Shown here: positions 22,865-33,570 of the stretch, one piece after another | Layout of the letters: every line of letters starts with the position of its first letter | How positions within the stretch are numbered: the stretch's first letter is position 1 | DNA from: Oegoconia quadripuncta | Lineage: Eukaryota > Arthropoda > Insecta > Lepidoptera > Autostichidae | Direction of reading: 5' to 3' | NCBI GenBank assembly: GCA_949316235.1 | Contig: OX438749.1 | Coordinates: 4,296,914-4,360,913 of the forward strand | Length of the DNA stretch: 64,000 bases | Position numbers and translations under genes: made by a program | Notes under the pieces: model-generated | Told to the model about the DNA's origin: nothing | Database searches by the model: none | What the model saw: only the letters and a program-made list of their open reading frames with translations

Positions 22865-23164
22865 CATGTTTAGGTACTCGGTTTGGTTGGTGGTAGGGCA
22901 TATTAAATGTCCGCCTGGTTAGCTACCACCATCTTATCTAAATTTGCCGCCAAGCAAACGTTACCCACTCCATTATAACGATAACCACTGTCGGTAACAT
23001 AATCACTACTTGGCATAAGTTTGGTATTAGTTTACTATAATATAATTTCTGCAATAATGCTGTTGATTCTATGTAAATAAATAAATAAATAAGCAGCAAT
23101 GTTAACCTTTCGCATACAAGGTCAAATTTCGACGCGGTATACAAGGTGGGGTCCAAAATAGTTG
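22865..23164. other. spacer before the first piggyBac copy
   Basis: No gene. An inverted pair of about 14 bases (ggttggtggtag and ctaccacc, about 22880-22931) is visible. The sequence shared with the other piggyBac copy starts at about 23165. Confidence 0.35.
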
Positions 23165-23433
23165 TAGTATATTTGGCCTCCTATAAAATTTTGTTAGATA
23201 AAGTGTTTTAATTTCACCTATTTTGTTTTGTAAAAGGTTCAAACAATAGCAATAAATCAAAGAAAAAACTATCAACTCTTTATTAGGCAAAAAAATAAAG
23301 AAACAAAAATGTAAATTTCTGACAGATAGTAACACAGGCAACTTATGTTTATTAGGAAACTAATTAACAATTTCTTATTGGAATATTATAAAATCACAGT
23401 CAACAGATTAGTAAGTCTTCAATTTAAAATCAC

Positions 23434-23729
23434 TCACTTATTTGAGTCAGTTTCACAACCCCCGCAAGTAAAATGCGAATGTTCGAGGCAAATAGCTGTA
23501 CCACACTTCTCACAGCTGTGGGCAGTTTTTCGATCCTTCTTTCTCGGACACATGGAGCACTTTTGTTTCACATTGGGCCATCTTGAATTCGTCGCCTGAT
23601 ATTCAGGGGTACTCTGACGTTTTGCTCTCGAATTTTCAAATGCTCTTCGACCAAAGACAGACCCGATTGTTTTATAAAGTGCCGTCTGCGGTCGGTTCTC
23701 CCACTTGTTACTCTGTTATTCAGCGTATA
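23434..23729 (-). pseudogene. piggyBac transposase copy 1, C-terminal part
   Basis: Minus-strand text carries the piggyBac end: YTLNNRVTSGRTDRRRHFI, then in a shifted frame a cysteine-rich finger (CSMCPRKKDRKTAHSCEKCG, AICLEHSHFTCGGC) and the stop at 23434. The frame shift near 23600 is also in copy 2. The gene is cut at the TA of 23728-23729 by the long-TIR element and resumes at 33571. The two parts together are about 99% identical to 38503-39265. piggyBac transposases cut at TTAA; the C-terminal finger helps recognise element ends. Confidence 0.8.
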
Positions 23730-23996
23730 CAGGGCGTCCCAAAGTTATGGGACATGAAGGGGAAGTACCTTAAATATCGTAGATAGTGAATTTTGCTCAA
23801 AGAAGACTATGTTATTTTTAAAAGTTAGTAATTCTGCATTCATAGATTTTCTAAAAATTATTTGCTTCGGCTGGGAATCGAACCGACTCAAATGTGAAAA
23901 AAAAAACACCCTACTTTTATGATGCCAATCGAAAGAATAGCTAAAAAATAATAACTCTGCCTAAGTAACATAGTATTTTAAAAGAAAGGAACAACG
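23730..23996. repeat. left terminal inverted repeat of the long-TIR element
   Basis: Pairs with 33303-33570. It contains, on the minus strand at 23874-23884, the word GGTTCGATTCC, which is a match to a tRNA-type B box. The arms are nearly identical, indicating a young insertion. Confidence 0.85.
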
Positions 23997-24073
23997 TGAA
24001 ATTAATCATTTTAATCAAATAAAAAACATACATGAAACTGCCGTAGTCAATTAAGTAGGTATTTTTTTGTAAA

Positions 24074-25135
24074 TTAATTAATTAAATGCTCAAAATGTGA
24101 TCCCTCTTGTCTTACGCAAATCGCCAATCTTTTAATGAGCCCGCTGCCTGTTGATTTTCTAATCATTTTATGGTGAACACTCGATGTGATATGGCACAAT
24201 TCTGTTTGCAACTCGCCTACGTTCTCGTATCGCTTTTTGTATAGCATATCTTTCACGTATCCCCAAAAGAAGAAATCTAATGGTGTGAGGTCCGGGGATC
24301 TGGCCGGCCATCTAATCGGTCCATTTGTACCAATCCATGTAGGAAAACATTCATTTAGAAAATCTGCTGCTCTCCGACTATTATGAGCCGGAGCTCCATC
24401 TTGTTGGAAAATTAAGTTTTCTTGCTCCGCCGCGGAATGGTTTCTTATCTTATCCCTTAAAATTTGAAGTATTCCTAAATACTTTTCTGTGTTCAAGGTT
24501 CCTTGGTAAAAATGGATTAAGAAAACCCGGTTTTTTAAAAGTCCGCACCAACAGTTGAGTGAAAAACGCACTTGGTTATTAGTTTCAGTCACTCGTAGGG
24601 GATTTTCTTTAGACCAAATACGATTATTGTTGCGGTTATACATACCGTTATTGCTAAAGTTAGATTCGTCTGTCCAAATAATATTATCCAAAAAATTTGG
24701 ATCTTCGAGCAATCGTGCCTGGATATCAAGACAGAAATTTTTTCTCCTTTCTGTATCGCCCGGAAGTAATTTTTGAACCAATCGTCCTTCAACATAACTC
24801 TTAAAACCGTGTTTTTTTAATACACGGTGTATTTTACTTTTTGAAACTCCAATTTCATGTTCTCCTTCTCTCACCGATGCTTTCGGAAAAGCCGAAAAGT
24901 AAATTAAAATACCAAGTTCTTCGTCGTTGATCGTATGGTTTTCTTGCTGTGGTTCTCTTGGGCGTTTATCGAAACGTCCCAGAGTTTTCAAATTGTTCAC
25001 AAGCCTTTTCAAAACTTTACGAGACGGTATTTGTCTATCAGGATATTTTACGCCATACCACCGCAAACTTCTAGAGATATCTTTATCGTTCAAAAAATAT
25101 GCTTCCATTAGATCAAAACTTACTTGATATGCCAT
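24074..25135 (-). CDS. Tc1/mariner-superfamily transposase with about 40-residue D-D spacing, intact frame
   Basis: Single exon of 353 codons starting MAYQVSFDLMEAYF. The N-terminal half has a helix-turn-helix region (ASVREGEHEIGVSKSKIHRV). Catalytic residues are D156 (IIWTDESNF), D246 (IFQQDGAPAHN) and D287 (SPDLTPLDFFFWG), which leaves 40 residues between the second and third Asp by my count, wider than the 34 of classical mariner. No stop, frameshift or missing motif was seen, so this enzyme could be functional. It lies 344 bp inside the left end of its element, reading toward it. It would cut and paste elements with the matching ends at TA sites. Confidence 0.85.
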   Translation of the reverse strand: MAYQVSFDLMEAYFLNDKDISRSLRWYGVKYPDRQIPSRKVLKRLVNNLKTLGRFDKRPREPQQENHTINDEELGILIYFSAFPKASVREGEHEIGVSKSKIHRVLKKHGFKSYVEGRLVQKLLPGDTERRKNFCLDIQARLLEDPNFLDNIIWTDESNFSNNGMYNRNNNRIWSKENPLRVTETNNQVRFSLNCWCGLLKNRVFLIHFYQGTLNTEKYLGILQILRDKIRNHSAAEQENLIFQQDGAPAHNSRRAADFLNECFPTWIGTNGPIRWPARSPDLTPLDFFFWGYVKDMLYKKRYENVGELQTELCHITSSVHHKMIRKSTGSGLIKRLAICVRQEGSHFEHLIN

Positions 25136-25774
25136 GTTCGCAATAAATTAACACAATAACACTTGTGTAAGTGAATTGAGACTAAACAGATCAATATCCG
25201 AAAAACAAACGCTCGCACATACTGTTCCATTTTCAAATTTAAGAACAACATTTAAAAATATCACTTCTTTTTAAAATATCTTAAAAAGTATGCATTCAAA
25301 CAAACGCTGTCATAAACTGTTCCATTTTCAAATTATAAATTATTTATTTTTGTTTTTAATTTGCCTTCTGTCTAGCTTACAGAGGACGTATTGAAATACA
25401 AGTTTTATCATTTCATCTACACGTGCACTTATAATAAGGAAAACTATGTTAGTACGATCGAAAAGAGGTCCGCCTGATCACCTTAAAGTACATTTTCAAT
25501 TTAAGCGGTCGTACGCCGCTGCCGGCCGGCTACGCCCCCGACCAATAGGAGAATACACGCAGCGAGGTATTTGTTGGTATGCGTAAGAGTACTCTGTGTT
25601 TGCCTAAAAACGAAAAACTTGTAGGTAATTGTTTCTTATATTATTATGGTGCGGCTTTAAGTTTTTTGATGTCATGCGCAGCGTAATAAAATGTAGGGAA
25701 GAAAGAACACACTCTCATTGGTAAAATCATAATTGTTTATTAAATAATACCTTACATACTGTTTATCTAGTCTA

Positions 25775-26010
25775 ATAATAATAAATAAATATTTTGGGCA
25801 TTTATACCAATCATCTAATCTCAAACTAGGCAAAGTCACTATGGATAGTAGATAACGGATAAACATACACAAATATTTATATAAACATCCATGGAAACAT
25901 CCATGGGAATAAATGTTCGTATTCATTTCATTCACGAGATTGAAACCCTCGACGGTTGGGTTCGAAGGCAGGGTCACAAGGGACTGCACCAATCGATCGT
26001 CATTAAATGA
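25775..26010 (-). repeat. SINE-like repeat, copy 2
   Basis: Read on the minus strand, a tRNA-like head comes first (TTGGTGCAGT, A-box-like; GGTTTCAATCT, B-box-like), then the shared body, then an AT-rich simple tail (plus strand aataataataaataaat). The internal word catccatggaaa is duplicated. tRNA-derived origin is inferred from the two promoter-like boxes. Confidence 0.6.
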
Positions 26011-26261
26011 ATGTAAACAAATATAAACACTATAAGTAAGTTTTAATTAGAAGATCATCTTTTCATGAATGTTCTAATGGCGTGTGTATCCCAATTTAAA
26101 ACATTTTACTTTTAACTAATGTCTATTATCTCATAAAATATCTATAACCTCTAGAACAGAAAAAAAAATAACAAAATCAGATTTTTTTGGTTTCTCGAAC
26201 CGTAAATATAATGTCAATTTGTAAATATACTTCTACATTAAAAATATATTAACGTTTAGAC

Positions 26262-26515
26262 GGACGCGGGCACCGATCGGTGCCAAAAAAAATTTTATAC
26301 CGACAACACTCGCGGACACCGATCGGTGCCCACGGACACCCGACTTTCAACTCTCAATTGTAATGATTATAGAGTTCCAATTCCTTTGGACTGTGTTTGA
26401 ACTTGTTCTCTATTAAATTCCGCATCCAATAATGTGCGCCATGTCACAGTATTACAATATCTTCCTTGTCACAGTATTACAATAGGGAGTTTGTAATACT
26501 GTGGCCATGTTATGT
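26262..26515. repeat. clustered short inverted repeats
   Basis: The palindrome caccgatcggtg occurs twice (about 26270 and 26319) inside a roughly 80-bp stretch. The word cacagtattacaat occurs twice direct (about 26443, 26469) and once inverted (ttgtaatactgtg, about 26491). They look like subterminal repeats of a decayed DNA transposon. No gene is present. Confidence 0.5.
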
Positions 26516-27659
26516 TAGCTATGATATTTAGTCTGGTATTTGCGAAAATAATTTTTTCTCTTTGGGTGGGAGTATAGGCATAGAATTCCAACTACTGTTT
26601 TTTATTAGAACGGGCTTAGAAACCTGCCATAGAGCTTCCAATTCTCATAACAATTTATTGAATTACCCGTTTCTTAAGAAAAACATGAAATAAATCTGTG
26701 CTTTCCGTAAAAATACCAATTATATCGTGGATATAGGGATACCTACATATTACAACTCGTAACATTTTTCTGATTTTTTGTTTATAGCTGTAGTAGTGTT
26801 CATTCATTATCTCTAAATATATAAAGGAAGAAACTGACTGACTGACTGACTGACTGACTGACATATCAACGCACAGGCCAAACCGCTGGGTCTAGAGTTT
26901 CCAAATTTGGCACGTAGGTTCCTTACGAGGTCTAGGGGAGCACTAAGAAAGGATTTTTCAAAATTCACCCTTTAAGGGGGTGAAACAGGGGTGGGAAGTT
27001 TGTATGAAGAAACAGTATAACTTGGACATTTCGACTATTTTCGACTCGAAACTTCGCAAGAGTACTCCTAGGAACAAATAAGCTAATACGTGTTTTGAGA
27101 TTTTTCGAAAAACAACCCCCTGGGTTGTGAAATGGGGGTTAAAACCGTAAAATCGATATTGGTGTCGTTATTTAGGTTTTATGGGATGTTGATTTTGAAA
27201 ATGACATTTATTTTAAGCCAACCCTCTAGGGGTGAGATAGGGGTGGGGGATGATACCAAAAAAGTCTATATTGGTGTCGTTATTTAGGTTTTTTGGGACG
27301 TTGATTGCGAAAATGACATTTATTTTGAAGCTAACCCCTTGGGGTTAGAGAATGCGATAAGGGTGAGTTGAGATTTTTCGAAAAACAGCCCCCTGGGGTG
27401 TGAAATGGGGGTTGAAACCATAAAATCGATATTGGTGTCGTTATTTAGGTTTTTTGGGATGTTGATTATGAAAATGACATTTATTTTAAGCCAACCCTCT
27501 AGGGGTGAGATAGAGGTGGGGGATGATACCAAAAAAGTCTATATTGGTGTCGTTATTTAGGTTTTTTGGGACGTTGATTGCGAAAATGACATTTATTTTG
27601 AAGCTAACCCCTTACGGGTTGCGATAGTGGTAGGGGTTAAAATCACAAATTCAAATTGG

Positions 27660-27957
27660 TGTCGAAGTCGAAGAGTCAAAGTCGAAGGCTCAAAGTCGAA
27701 GACTCAAAGTCGAAGGCTCAAAGTCAAAGGCTCAAAGACGAAGGCTCAAATTCGAAGGCTCAAAGTCGAAGGCTGAAAGTCGAAGGCTCAAAGTCGAAGG
27801 CTAAAAGTCGAAGACTCAAAGTCGAAGACTCAAAGTCGAAAGCTCAAAGTCGAAGGCTCAAAGTCGAAGGCTTAAAATCGAAGGCTCAAAGACGAAGGCT
27901 CAAAGTCGAAGGCTCAAAGTCGAAGACTCAAAGTCGAAGACTCAAAGTCGAAAAGTA
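27660..27957. repeat. 14-bp minisatellite
   Basis: About 20 tandem units of gtcgaagRctcaaa, with single-base variants. Because 14 is not a multiple of 3 and the unit lacks stop words, a 100-codon frame with a 14-residue period (Ser/Lys/Arg-rich) arises by chance. I do not count that frame as a gene. Confidence 0.85.
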
Positions 27958-28185
27958 AAATTCATAGTCAAAGTCATGTCAAAGTCATAGTCAAAATTAT
28001 AGTCAAAGTCATAGTCATAGGCAAAGTCATAGTCAAAGTCATAGTCAAAGCCAAAGTCAATGTCAAAGTCATAGTCAAAGTCATAGTCATAGTCAAAGTC
28101 AAAGTCGTAGTCAATGTCATAGTCGAAGTCATAGTAAAAGTCATAGTTAAAGTTTTAGTCAAAGTCATAGTCATAGTCAAAGGGG
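27958..28185. repeat. 6/12-bp minisatellite (agtcat/agtcaa)
   Basis: Tandem agtcaaagtcat-type units directly follow the 14-bp array, with which they share the word caaagtc. They probably arose by slippage from the same seed. The minus-strand Thr/Met/Leu frame is a by-product. Confidence 0.85.
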
Positions 28186-28659
28186 TGAATAGAATTTCCA
28201 AATTTGGCACGTAGGTTCCTTACGAGGTCTAGGGGAGCACTAAGAAAGGATTTTTCAAAATTCACCCTTTAAGGGGGTGAAACAGGAGTGGGAAGTTTGT
28301 ATGAAGAAACAGTATAACTTGGACATTTCGACTATTTTCGAATCGAAACTTCGCAAGAGTACTCCTAGGAACAAATAAGCTAATACGTGTTTTGAGATTT
28401 TTCGAATTCAACCCCCTGGGTTGTGAAATGGGGGGGTTAAAACCATAAAATCGATATTGGTGTCGTTATTTAGGTTTTATGGGATGTTGATTATGAAAAT
28501 GACATTTATTTTAAGTTAACCCTCTAGGGTTGAGATAGGGGTGGGGGTTGATATCAAAAAAGTCAATATTGGTGTCATTATTTAGGTTTTTTGGGACGTT
28601 GATTACGAAAATGCCATTTGTTTTGAAGCTAACCCCTTGGGGTTAGAGAATGAGATAAG

Positions 28660-29109
28660 GGTGAGTTGAACACTTTGAACCCACCGGGTATGCCATATCA
28701 CAGACTTTTACTACGTGTGGGTGCACCTGTTATGTTATTGAGAAATTTAAAGCCACCCAAACTTTGTAACGGTACTAGGTTGCAAGTCAAGGCTTTGCAC
28801 CGGAACGTAGTAGAGGCCACTATTTTAACAGGACCTGCTCAGGGAGAAACAGTGTTTGTACCGCGTATTCCATTAATACCAAATGATCTTCCCTTTGAAT
28901 TCAAAAGGCTTCAGTTTCCACTAAAGGTCTGTTTTGCCATGACAATAAATAAGTCGCAGGGGCAAACTCTCAAATTCGCCGGAGTAGACCTACGACAGGA
29001 CTGTTTCTCTCACGGTCAGTTCTATGTGGCATGCCCCCGTGTAAGTTCACCTCAAAGTTTGGTTCTATTGGCTACCACCTTCAAACATGGCAAAAAATGT
29101 TGTTTATAA
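28660..29109 (+). pseudogene. Helitron Pif1-like helicase, C-terminal fragment
   Basis: Reads LNTLNPPGMPYHRLLLRVG, APVMLLRNLKPPKLCNGTRL, then the superfamily-1 helicase motifs CFAMTINKSQGQTLKFAGVD and YVACPRVSSPQSLV (motif VI; the usual SR appears as PR), ending at 29107-29109. Walker A, Walker B and the Rep nuclease are absent. It is a remnant of the replication helicase that autonomous Helitrons use for rolling-circle transposition. Confidence 0.85.
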
Positions 29110-29376
29110 GGAAGTACTTTAATAAATATAAACTACTTACTTTAATAAATATAAAGTACTTTAATAAATAGAAAGGTCTTTTAATGGATCCATGTCTTAA
29201 TTCATTTACCTGGCAAAACATCAACATGGTTCCACATACCTGTTATCTGCCCAGGGTCTTTTCCTTTTTGAGATAAACTCTACATGGTAATTGTTCTGCT
29301 GAATGTATTCCCGTGGGAAAGTAATAAAGTGTTGATTCATGTAGTCTACGCGGACGAAGTCGCGGGCAGCTGCTAG

Positions 29377-30280
29377 TATCCATATATTTCCCGTAGCTAT
29401 TGCTTTTCACAGATTACAAATACACCCAGTAGAAGAGTATCTATAAACGTTTTTAACACCGCAGGTATCTTCGCAAATATGACAGGCGCGCCGAGATACT
29501 TGACCCTTAGAATTTTTGCGTGGGAACGGGCGACAGAGAGGTTAAATAAAAAAATCTGCAAAATATTCTAGAGGCTTTTATATACAGTAGTGGACTAGAA
29601 TAAACTGATGATGAAAATTTTTATAACCAAAAGTTAAAACATAGCAGTGGCGTGCACAGCGTTTTGTCACAGGGAAGGCACAATGATGAAATTTGGTGTT
29701 TAATGAGATAAAATACTACACAAAATGATAATTTACTCCTATTGTAGTAATTCTCGCAACTGTTTAGAATATTTCTGTCCACATTAGTATCAACCAGTTG
29801 TCCCGACAATGCATTTAGAGGAAAGCTAACAATTTGCTAGGGTTGGCTCTGCTTTTCTGTCTGTATGGAGGGCACGCCACTGAGGCATAGTCATCTCATA
29901 TTTTGTAGCCGGCGGCTCTAGAATTTAGACTTAATTACTTTATTTAGTAGCGGAATATCACACCTTCAGTGAGCTGTCTTCCGGCCAGATAACTTAAAAC
30001 GCTCAGAAACGATCGGGAATCGATCCTTGAACCGACTTCGCAGACGAGGTGCATACAGAAATATAATTTAATAACATGTCTTACAATAACGAAAATAATA
30101 GTGTCAGTTTAGCCTTACAGAATAATAATAAATTTTACCTATATTTAAAAAAAATCCATAGAATTCACACAATCATTTTCATGAAAACGGCTGAACTATC
30201 AAAAGTTATTTCGAACAAAAAAAATACATTGAAATCGGTTCATTTATTCTAGAGCTACAATGCCAGACAGAGATACAAAT
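29377..30280. other. noncoding sequence 3' of the nested transposase
   Basis: Interior of the Tc1-like element between the Helitron and the transposase stop. It has no frame with a recognisable motif. Confidence 0.4.
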
Positions 30281-30284
30281 ATTA

Positions 30285-32735
30285 CTATTTAGTTGCGGCA
30301 CCAGCTGCGTCTATCACAGCATCACAACGGTTTCGCATAGAAGCCACAAGAATTTCGCATAAATCTGAACCTCTAATAGAGTCCCAAACTTGGTCACAAT
30401 GAGTGATGAGTGCTTCTTTAGTTCGCTCATTTCTGTTGTCCCATCTTTGCACCATCATGCCCCATAAATTTTCAATGGGATTGAGGTCTGGGGAACGAGA
30501 GGGCCATGGTACTGACCGAATTTCAGGATTTGCTTGTATCCAATCCTGAACAACCCGCGCACGGTGTATGGGACAATTGTCTTGGAAAAAATGAAATTCT
30601 GGAACTTCGTCGCGTGGATATACTGTGCGTACTGAAGGAACCATCGTATCCTCCAACAATTGTCTATAGGTGAGACCATTTGACCTTCCTGGAATGTAGG
30701 CAAGTTCTCCGGGACCTCCGGCACTCATCCACCCCCACATATTTACAGTTATTCTGCCAGATTCATGGTTTGGAAGAATATTTTGAGGTTCATAGCGAGT
30801 GTTTATCACACGCCATAAATGTCGACGTCCATGTTGGCTTGATTTAAAACATTTTTCATCGGAAAATATGGCGTGTGTAAAATCGAAGTCCCTGTAACTT
30901 CTAGCGAAACGCACTCTTGCTAATTTTTGTTCTTCCGTTAGAGCGATTTTCTTTGCCGGTTTTCTGTGATGAACACCAGCACGATGTAATGCTTTTCGTA
31001 TGGTTTGCATTGAGCAATCGAACTCCTCTGCAAATTGTCTAGTTGGAGTAAATGGTTGCTCTCGGTAGGTATCCAACATTCGCTCCAACTGTGGCCCTTG
31101 TATTAATCTCAGCGGTTGTCGACGGGGTCGATCGTTGAGGTGGCCTTCGCTTTCAAATCTTTGCACCCAAAGGCGGGGACCGTATTTCGCTGCAAAAAAT
31201 TAACGAGTAGGTAAATTACTTTTGAACTCTGAATGAGTCATAAAAGTCGACACAATATAACTATAAATCTGACTTAACAATTTTAAACTGTTTTAGTGAA
31301 TACAAAAGGGACCATAAAACTTTGCAGGTGCGCTATCTTTTAAATCTTTTTAGCACAGGACGGGCACGCAACAAGTCATTTTATCTACTGCGTTGAAAGA
31401 TAAAATTATGTAAGCATAATTATTAACCAATGCAGTGAAGATGCTATTGGAATTATTTTTATATTTTTTTTATTTTAATTTATAAATGATTATTTTATAT
31501 CATCATCATATCATTTTATTTATTTATTTATTTATTTAACACTTTATTGCATACACAGAAAACAATTACAGTGATACTTAAGAGTAAGATATACAAAAGG
31601 CGATCTTATCTTCGCGCGTGTTTTACTTTATCGCGGAAATTTGTTTGTCCCGCGCGTGTTAAACATCCAAACTTTCGCATTTATGATATTGGTTAGATAA
31701 ATGTAGTAAATGAATACTAAAAACAAATCGTCACTTTTCTATGTATTTTTTAAAATAAATAATACATATTTCGGACACATACCTACACCAATCATCTAGT
31801 CCCAAACTAAGCAAAGCTTGTACTATAAATACCAGATAACGAATAAACATACATAAATATTTATATAAACATCCATGACTCGGGAATAAATGTTCGTGTT
31901 AATCACACAAACATTTACCCCTCGCTGGATTCGCAACCGCAACCGTTGTTTTCGCTGACAGGTCACTATCCACTACACCAATCGGTCGTCATAATTTATT
32001 TGGATCGACCATTTATCTTCCATCACACATGATATTATAATTGCGAAAGTTTTATTTATTTTATTTTTTATTTTATTTATTCTTACAGAATCAACAGCAT
32101 AAATTATACAATATTTAAATAGTTATTTTTGTTTGTCCTTCTTTCTCGTCAAAATAGAGTCAATCGACGAGATGTTTTGCGCAGAGATCTATGGCCGAAG
32201 AGTGACATGGTTACTTTAGATTACATCATATAACAAGCGTATCGAAGCTACTTTCAATAAGTATAGTGCTTCAATATTTTAAATATTTTTAACATGCCTA
32301 CATAACTGACATTAATAGTAATTTCAATTTGAGATCCTAACTAGTCTATACGTTTTTCACCTTAACATCCTAATCATAATGTCGGTTAGCATTTTTTAGA
32401 TACTTCCACATGGATTGTAAAGTAATGAACGGAATGCAAAGGTTAATCCGACCATTTGACAATAGCTAATTTACTTCTGTAGAAATATTAATCGAAAATC
32501 TTAAAAATAAAGAAATGATGAATAAACAATGTGAATTGAATAGTGTGATATAAAATCTTCTTTTTTAATTATTCTACTTTCTTCGATAAAATAAAAAAAA
32601 CCTTGAGAAAACACTCACCGACATTTCAAGTTCATTAGCAATTTGGCTGATGTTGAGTCCCTCTCGGTGCAAAATAATTATTTCATTTCGTTCTTCCAAA
32701 TATAAATTGCGTGACGTCGCCATTCCAAAATACGC
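30285..32735 (-). CDS. Tc1-like transposase (35-residue D-E spacing) with a 1.4-kb intron
   Basis: Exon 1 (about 32620-32735) encodes MATSRNLYLEERNEIIILHR and GLNISQIANELEMS, an N-terminal helix-turn-helix, and ends at donor GTGAGT. Exon 2 starts after ttttttgcag near 31187 (KYGPRLWVQRFESEGHLNDR) and runs to 30285 with a second DNA-binding helix (CSMQTIRKALHRAGV). Catalytic motifs are AIFSDEKCF, FFQDNCPIH and SPDLNPIENLWG, leaving 35 residues between the last Asp and Glu by my count, one more than classic Tc1. No stop is seen in exon 2. The intron carries a SINE. The splice is predicted from sequence only. It may be functional. Confidence 0.7.
31510..31560. repeat. simple (TTTA)n run
   Basis: tttatttatttatttatttaac lies in the transposase intron and looks like the remnant of a retroposon tail on the minus strand. 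Confidence 0.6.
31757..32000 (-). repeat. SINE-like repeat, copy 3 (inside an intron)
   Basis: Same body as copies 1 and 2 (ttcggacacatacctacaccaatcatctag ... ccaatcggtcgtcat) with the tRNA-like head on the right. It sits in the predicted intron of the Tc1-like transposase, in the same orientation as that gene. Confidence 0.6.
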
Positions 32736-32995
32736 CGGTTCACAAGCAATTAAATAGTCCAGTAGGCAAGCACAGGTTAACAGATAGGCAATCAAAGTAT
32801 AGTCCAATAAACGAGCGTAAGTCAACAGGTTAGAAATCAAACAGTCCGATATACAAGCACAGGTCAACAGAATCTGTTATTATACACAAATAAAATGGCG
32901 CAATAGCTCGGCATCAACTACAAGCAAGTGTAACAAACTTACTGAGACTTATTTTTTAACTAATCTCCTTCCGGCTTCAATAATTGCACGCGCAC

Positions 32996-33076
32996 ACACA
33001 GTTACAAATACTTCACACATAGTCGCGCTGCAGTATGTATAAACAAAATGCAGTTACCGTGTAACTGTGTGTCCGT
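32996..33076. repeat. imperfect inverted repeat
   Basis: The words acacacagttaca and tgtaactgtgtgt face each other about 55 bases apart, in the 5' region of the Tc1-like transposase gene, near the right end of its element. Confidence 0.5.
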
Positions 33077-33302
33077 TGTCAGTAATTGGCAGACAAAAAA
33101 GGGGGCGTGGTTTACTTAGAAACGTCGTGCAACGGAATATTTTTGTAAGTGATCAGGCGGCAAGTATCTCGATCGTACCTATTTTATGAAGTGGGTACTT
33201 ATTTACGAATAATCAATGCTATCTTTGGAATGATAATATCGCTACTTTTCGAACGTCGTCGGCAATAAATAACTTTCTTGAAATTTGACTCAATCATTTT
33301 AT

Positions 33303-33570
33303 GTTGTTCCTTTCTTTTAAAATACTATGTTACTTAGGCAGAGTTATTATTTTTTAGCTATTCTTTCGATTGGCATCATAAAAGTAGGGTGTTTTTTTTT
33401 TCACATTTAAGTCGGTTCGATTCCCAGCCGAAGCAAGTAATTTTTAGAAAATCTATGAATGCAGAATTACTAACTTTTAAAAATAACATAAAGTCTTCTT
33501 TGAGCAAAATTCACTATCTACGATATTTAAGGTACTTCCCCTTCATGTCCCATAACTTTGGGACGCCCGG
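33303..33570. repeat. right terminal inverted repeat of the long-TIR element
   Basis: Inverted copy of 23730-23996 with very few changes. It carries the B-box-like word GGTTCGATTCC on the plus strand at 33414-33424. Confidence 0.85.

Larger units (their letters stand above)
26895..28670. repeat. about 475-bp direct repeat flanking the minisatellites, with internal duplications
   Basis: 26895-27370 and 28191-28670 are close copies (tttccaaatttggcacgtagg ... ttggggttagagaatg). Within the first copy a block of about 215 bp recurs at 27120-27330 and 27380-27600 (atcgatattggtgtcgttatttagg). The module is a tandem-duplicated Helitron body with the minisatellites in the middle. Confidence 0.75.
26810..29376 (+). 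mobile_element. Helitron carrying a Pif1-like helicase stub and minisatellites
   Basis: The 5' end is TCTCTAAATATATAAAGG followed by a (CTGA)n run. The 3' end has a GC-rich stem (cgcggacgaagtcgcg) then CTAG at 29373-29376. The host base is A before (26809) and T after (29377), the A^T target of Helitrons. The element is 2,567 bp and carries the last third of the helicase on the same strand near the 3' end, where it belongs. Rep and most of the helicase are missing, so it is nonautonomous. Confidence 0.8.
25455..33175. mobile_element. Tc1-like element nested in the long-TIR element
   Basis: The ends read CGATCGAAAAGAGGTCCGCC (left) and CGATCGAGATACTTGCCGCC (right, inverted), both followed inward by TGATCAC. 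They are imperfect inverted repeats flanked by TA (25453-25454 and 33176-33177). Inside lie the spliced transposase gene (30285-32735), two SINE copies and the Helitron. Without the Helitron the element is about 5.2 kb, large for this class, so it probably holds further insertions. Confidence 0.65.
23730..33570. mobile_element. long-TIR Tc1/mariner-type element (about 2.1 kb core) swollen to 9.8 kb by nested insertions
   Basis: The ends read CAGGGCGTCCCAAAGTTATG (left) and CCGGGCGTCCCAAAGTTATG (right, inverted). They are flanked by TA, and copy 2 of piggyBac keeps the unoccupied site at about 38790-38800. The terminal inverted repeats are very long, about 267 bp (23730-23996 and 33303-33570), with only a few differences. 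Removing the nested Tc1-like element (25455-33175) leaves about 2.1 kb with one transposase gene, a normal size for this class. Confidence 0.85.

Noticed and set aside
23102..23341. Small membrane-like minus-strand frame, also at 38225-38410
   Set aside because: Part of the piggyBac 3' untranslated region; hydrophobicity comes from AT-rich codons.
27656..27958. Open frame of 100 codons, Ser/Lys/Arg repeats
   Set aside because: It is the translation of a 14-bp minisatellite without stop words; no start context or homology.
27660..28185. Possible CRISPR array
   Set aside because: Units are contiguous, with no unique spacers, and the genome is eukaryotic.
27974..28210. Thr/Met/Leu-rich minus-strand frame, antifreeze- or mucin-like
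   Set aside because: By-product of the agtcat/agtcaa array.
32574..32867. N-terminal extension with Cys/Leu-rich repeats as a signal or membrane segment
   Set aside because: The transposase start MATSRNLYLEERN lies downstream; the extension is a tandem-like untranslated stretch.
33405..33430. tRNA gene
   Set aside because: Only a B-box-like word; no acceptor stem, anticodon arm or A box could be drawn.
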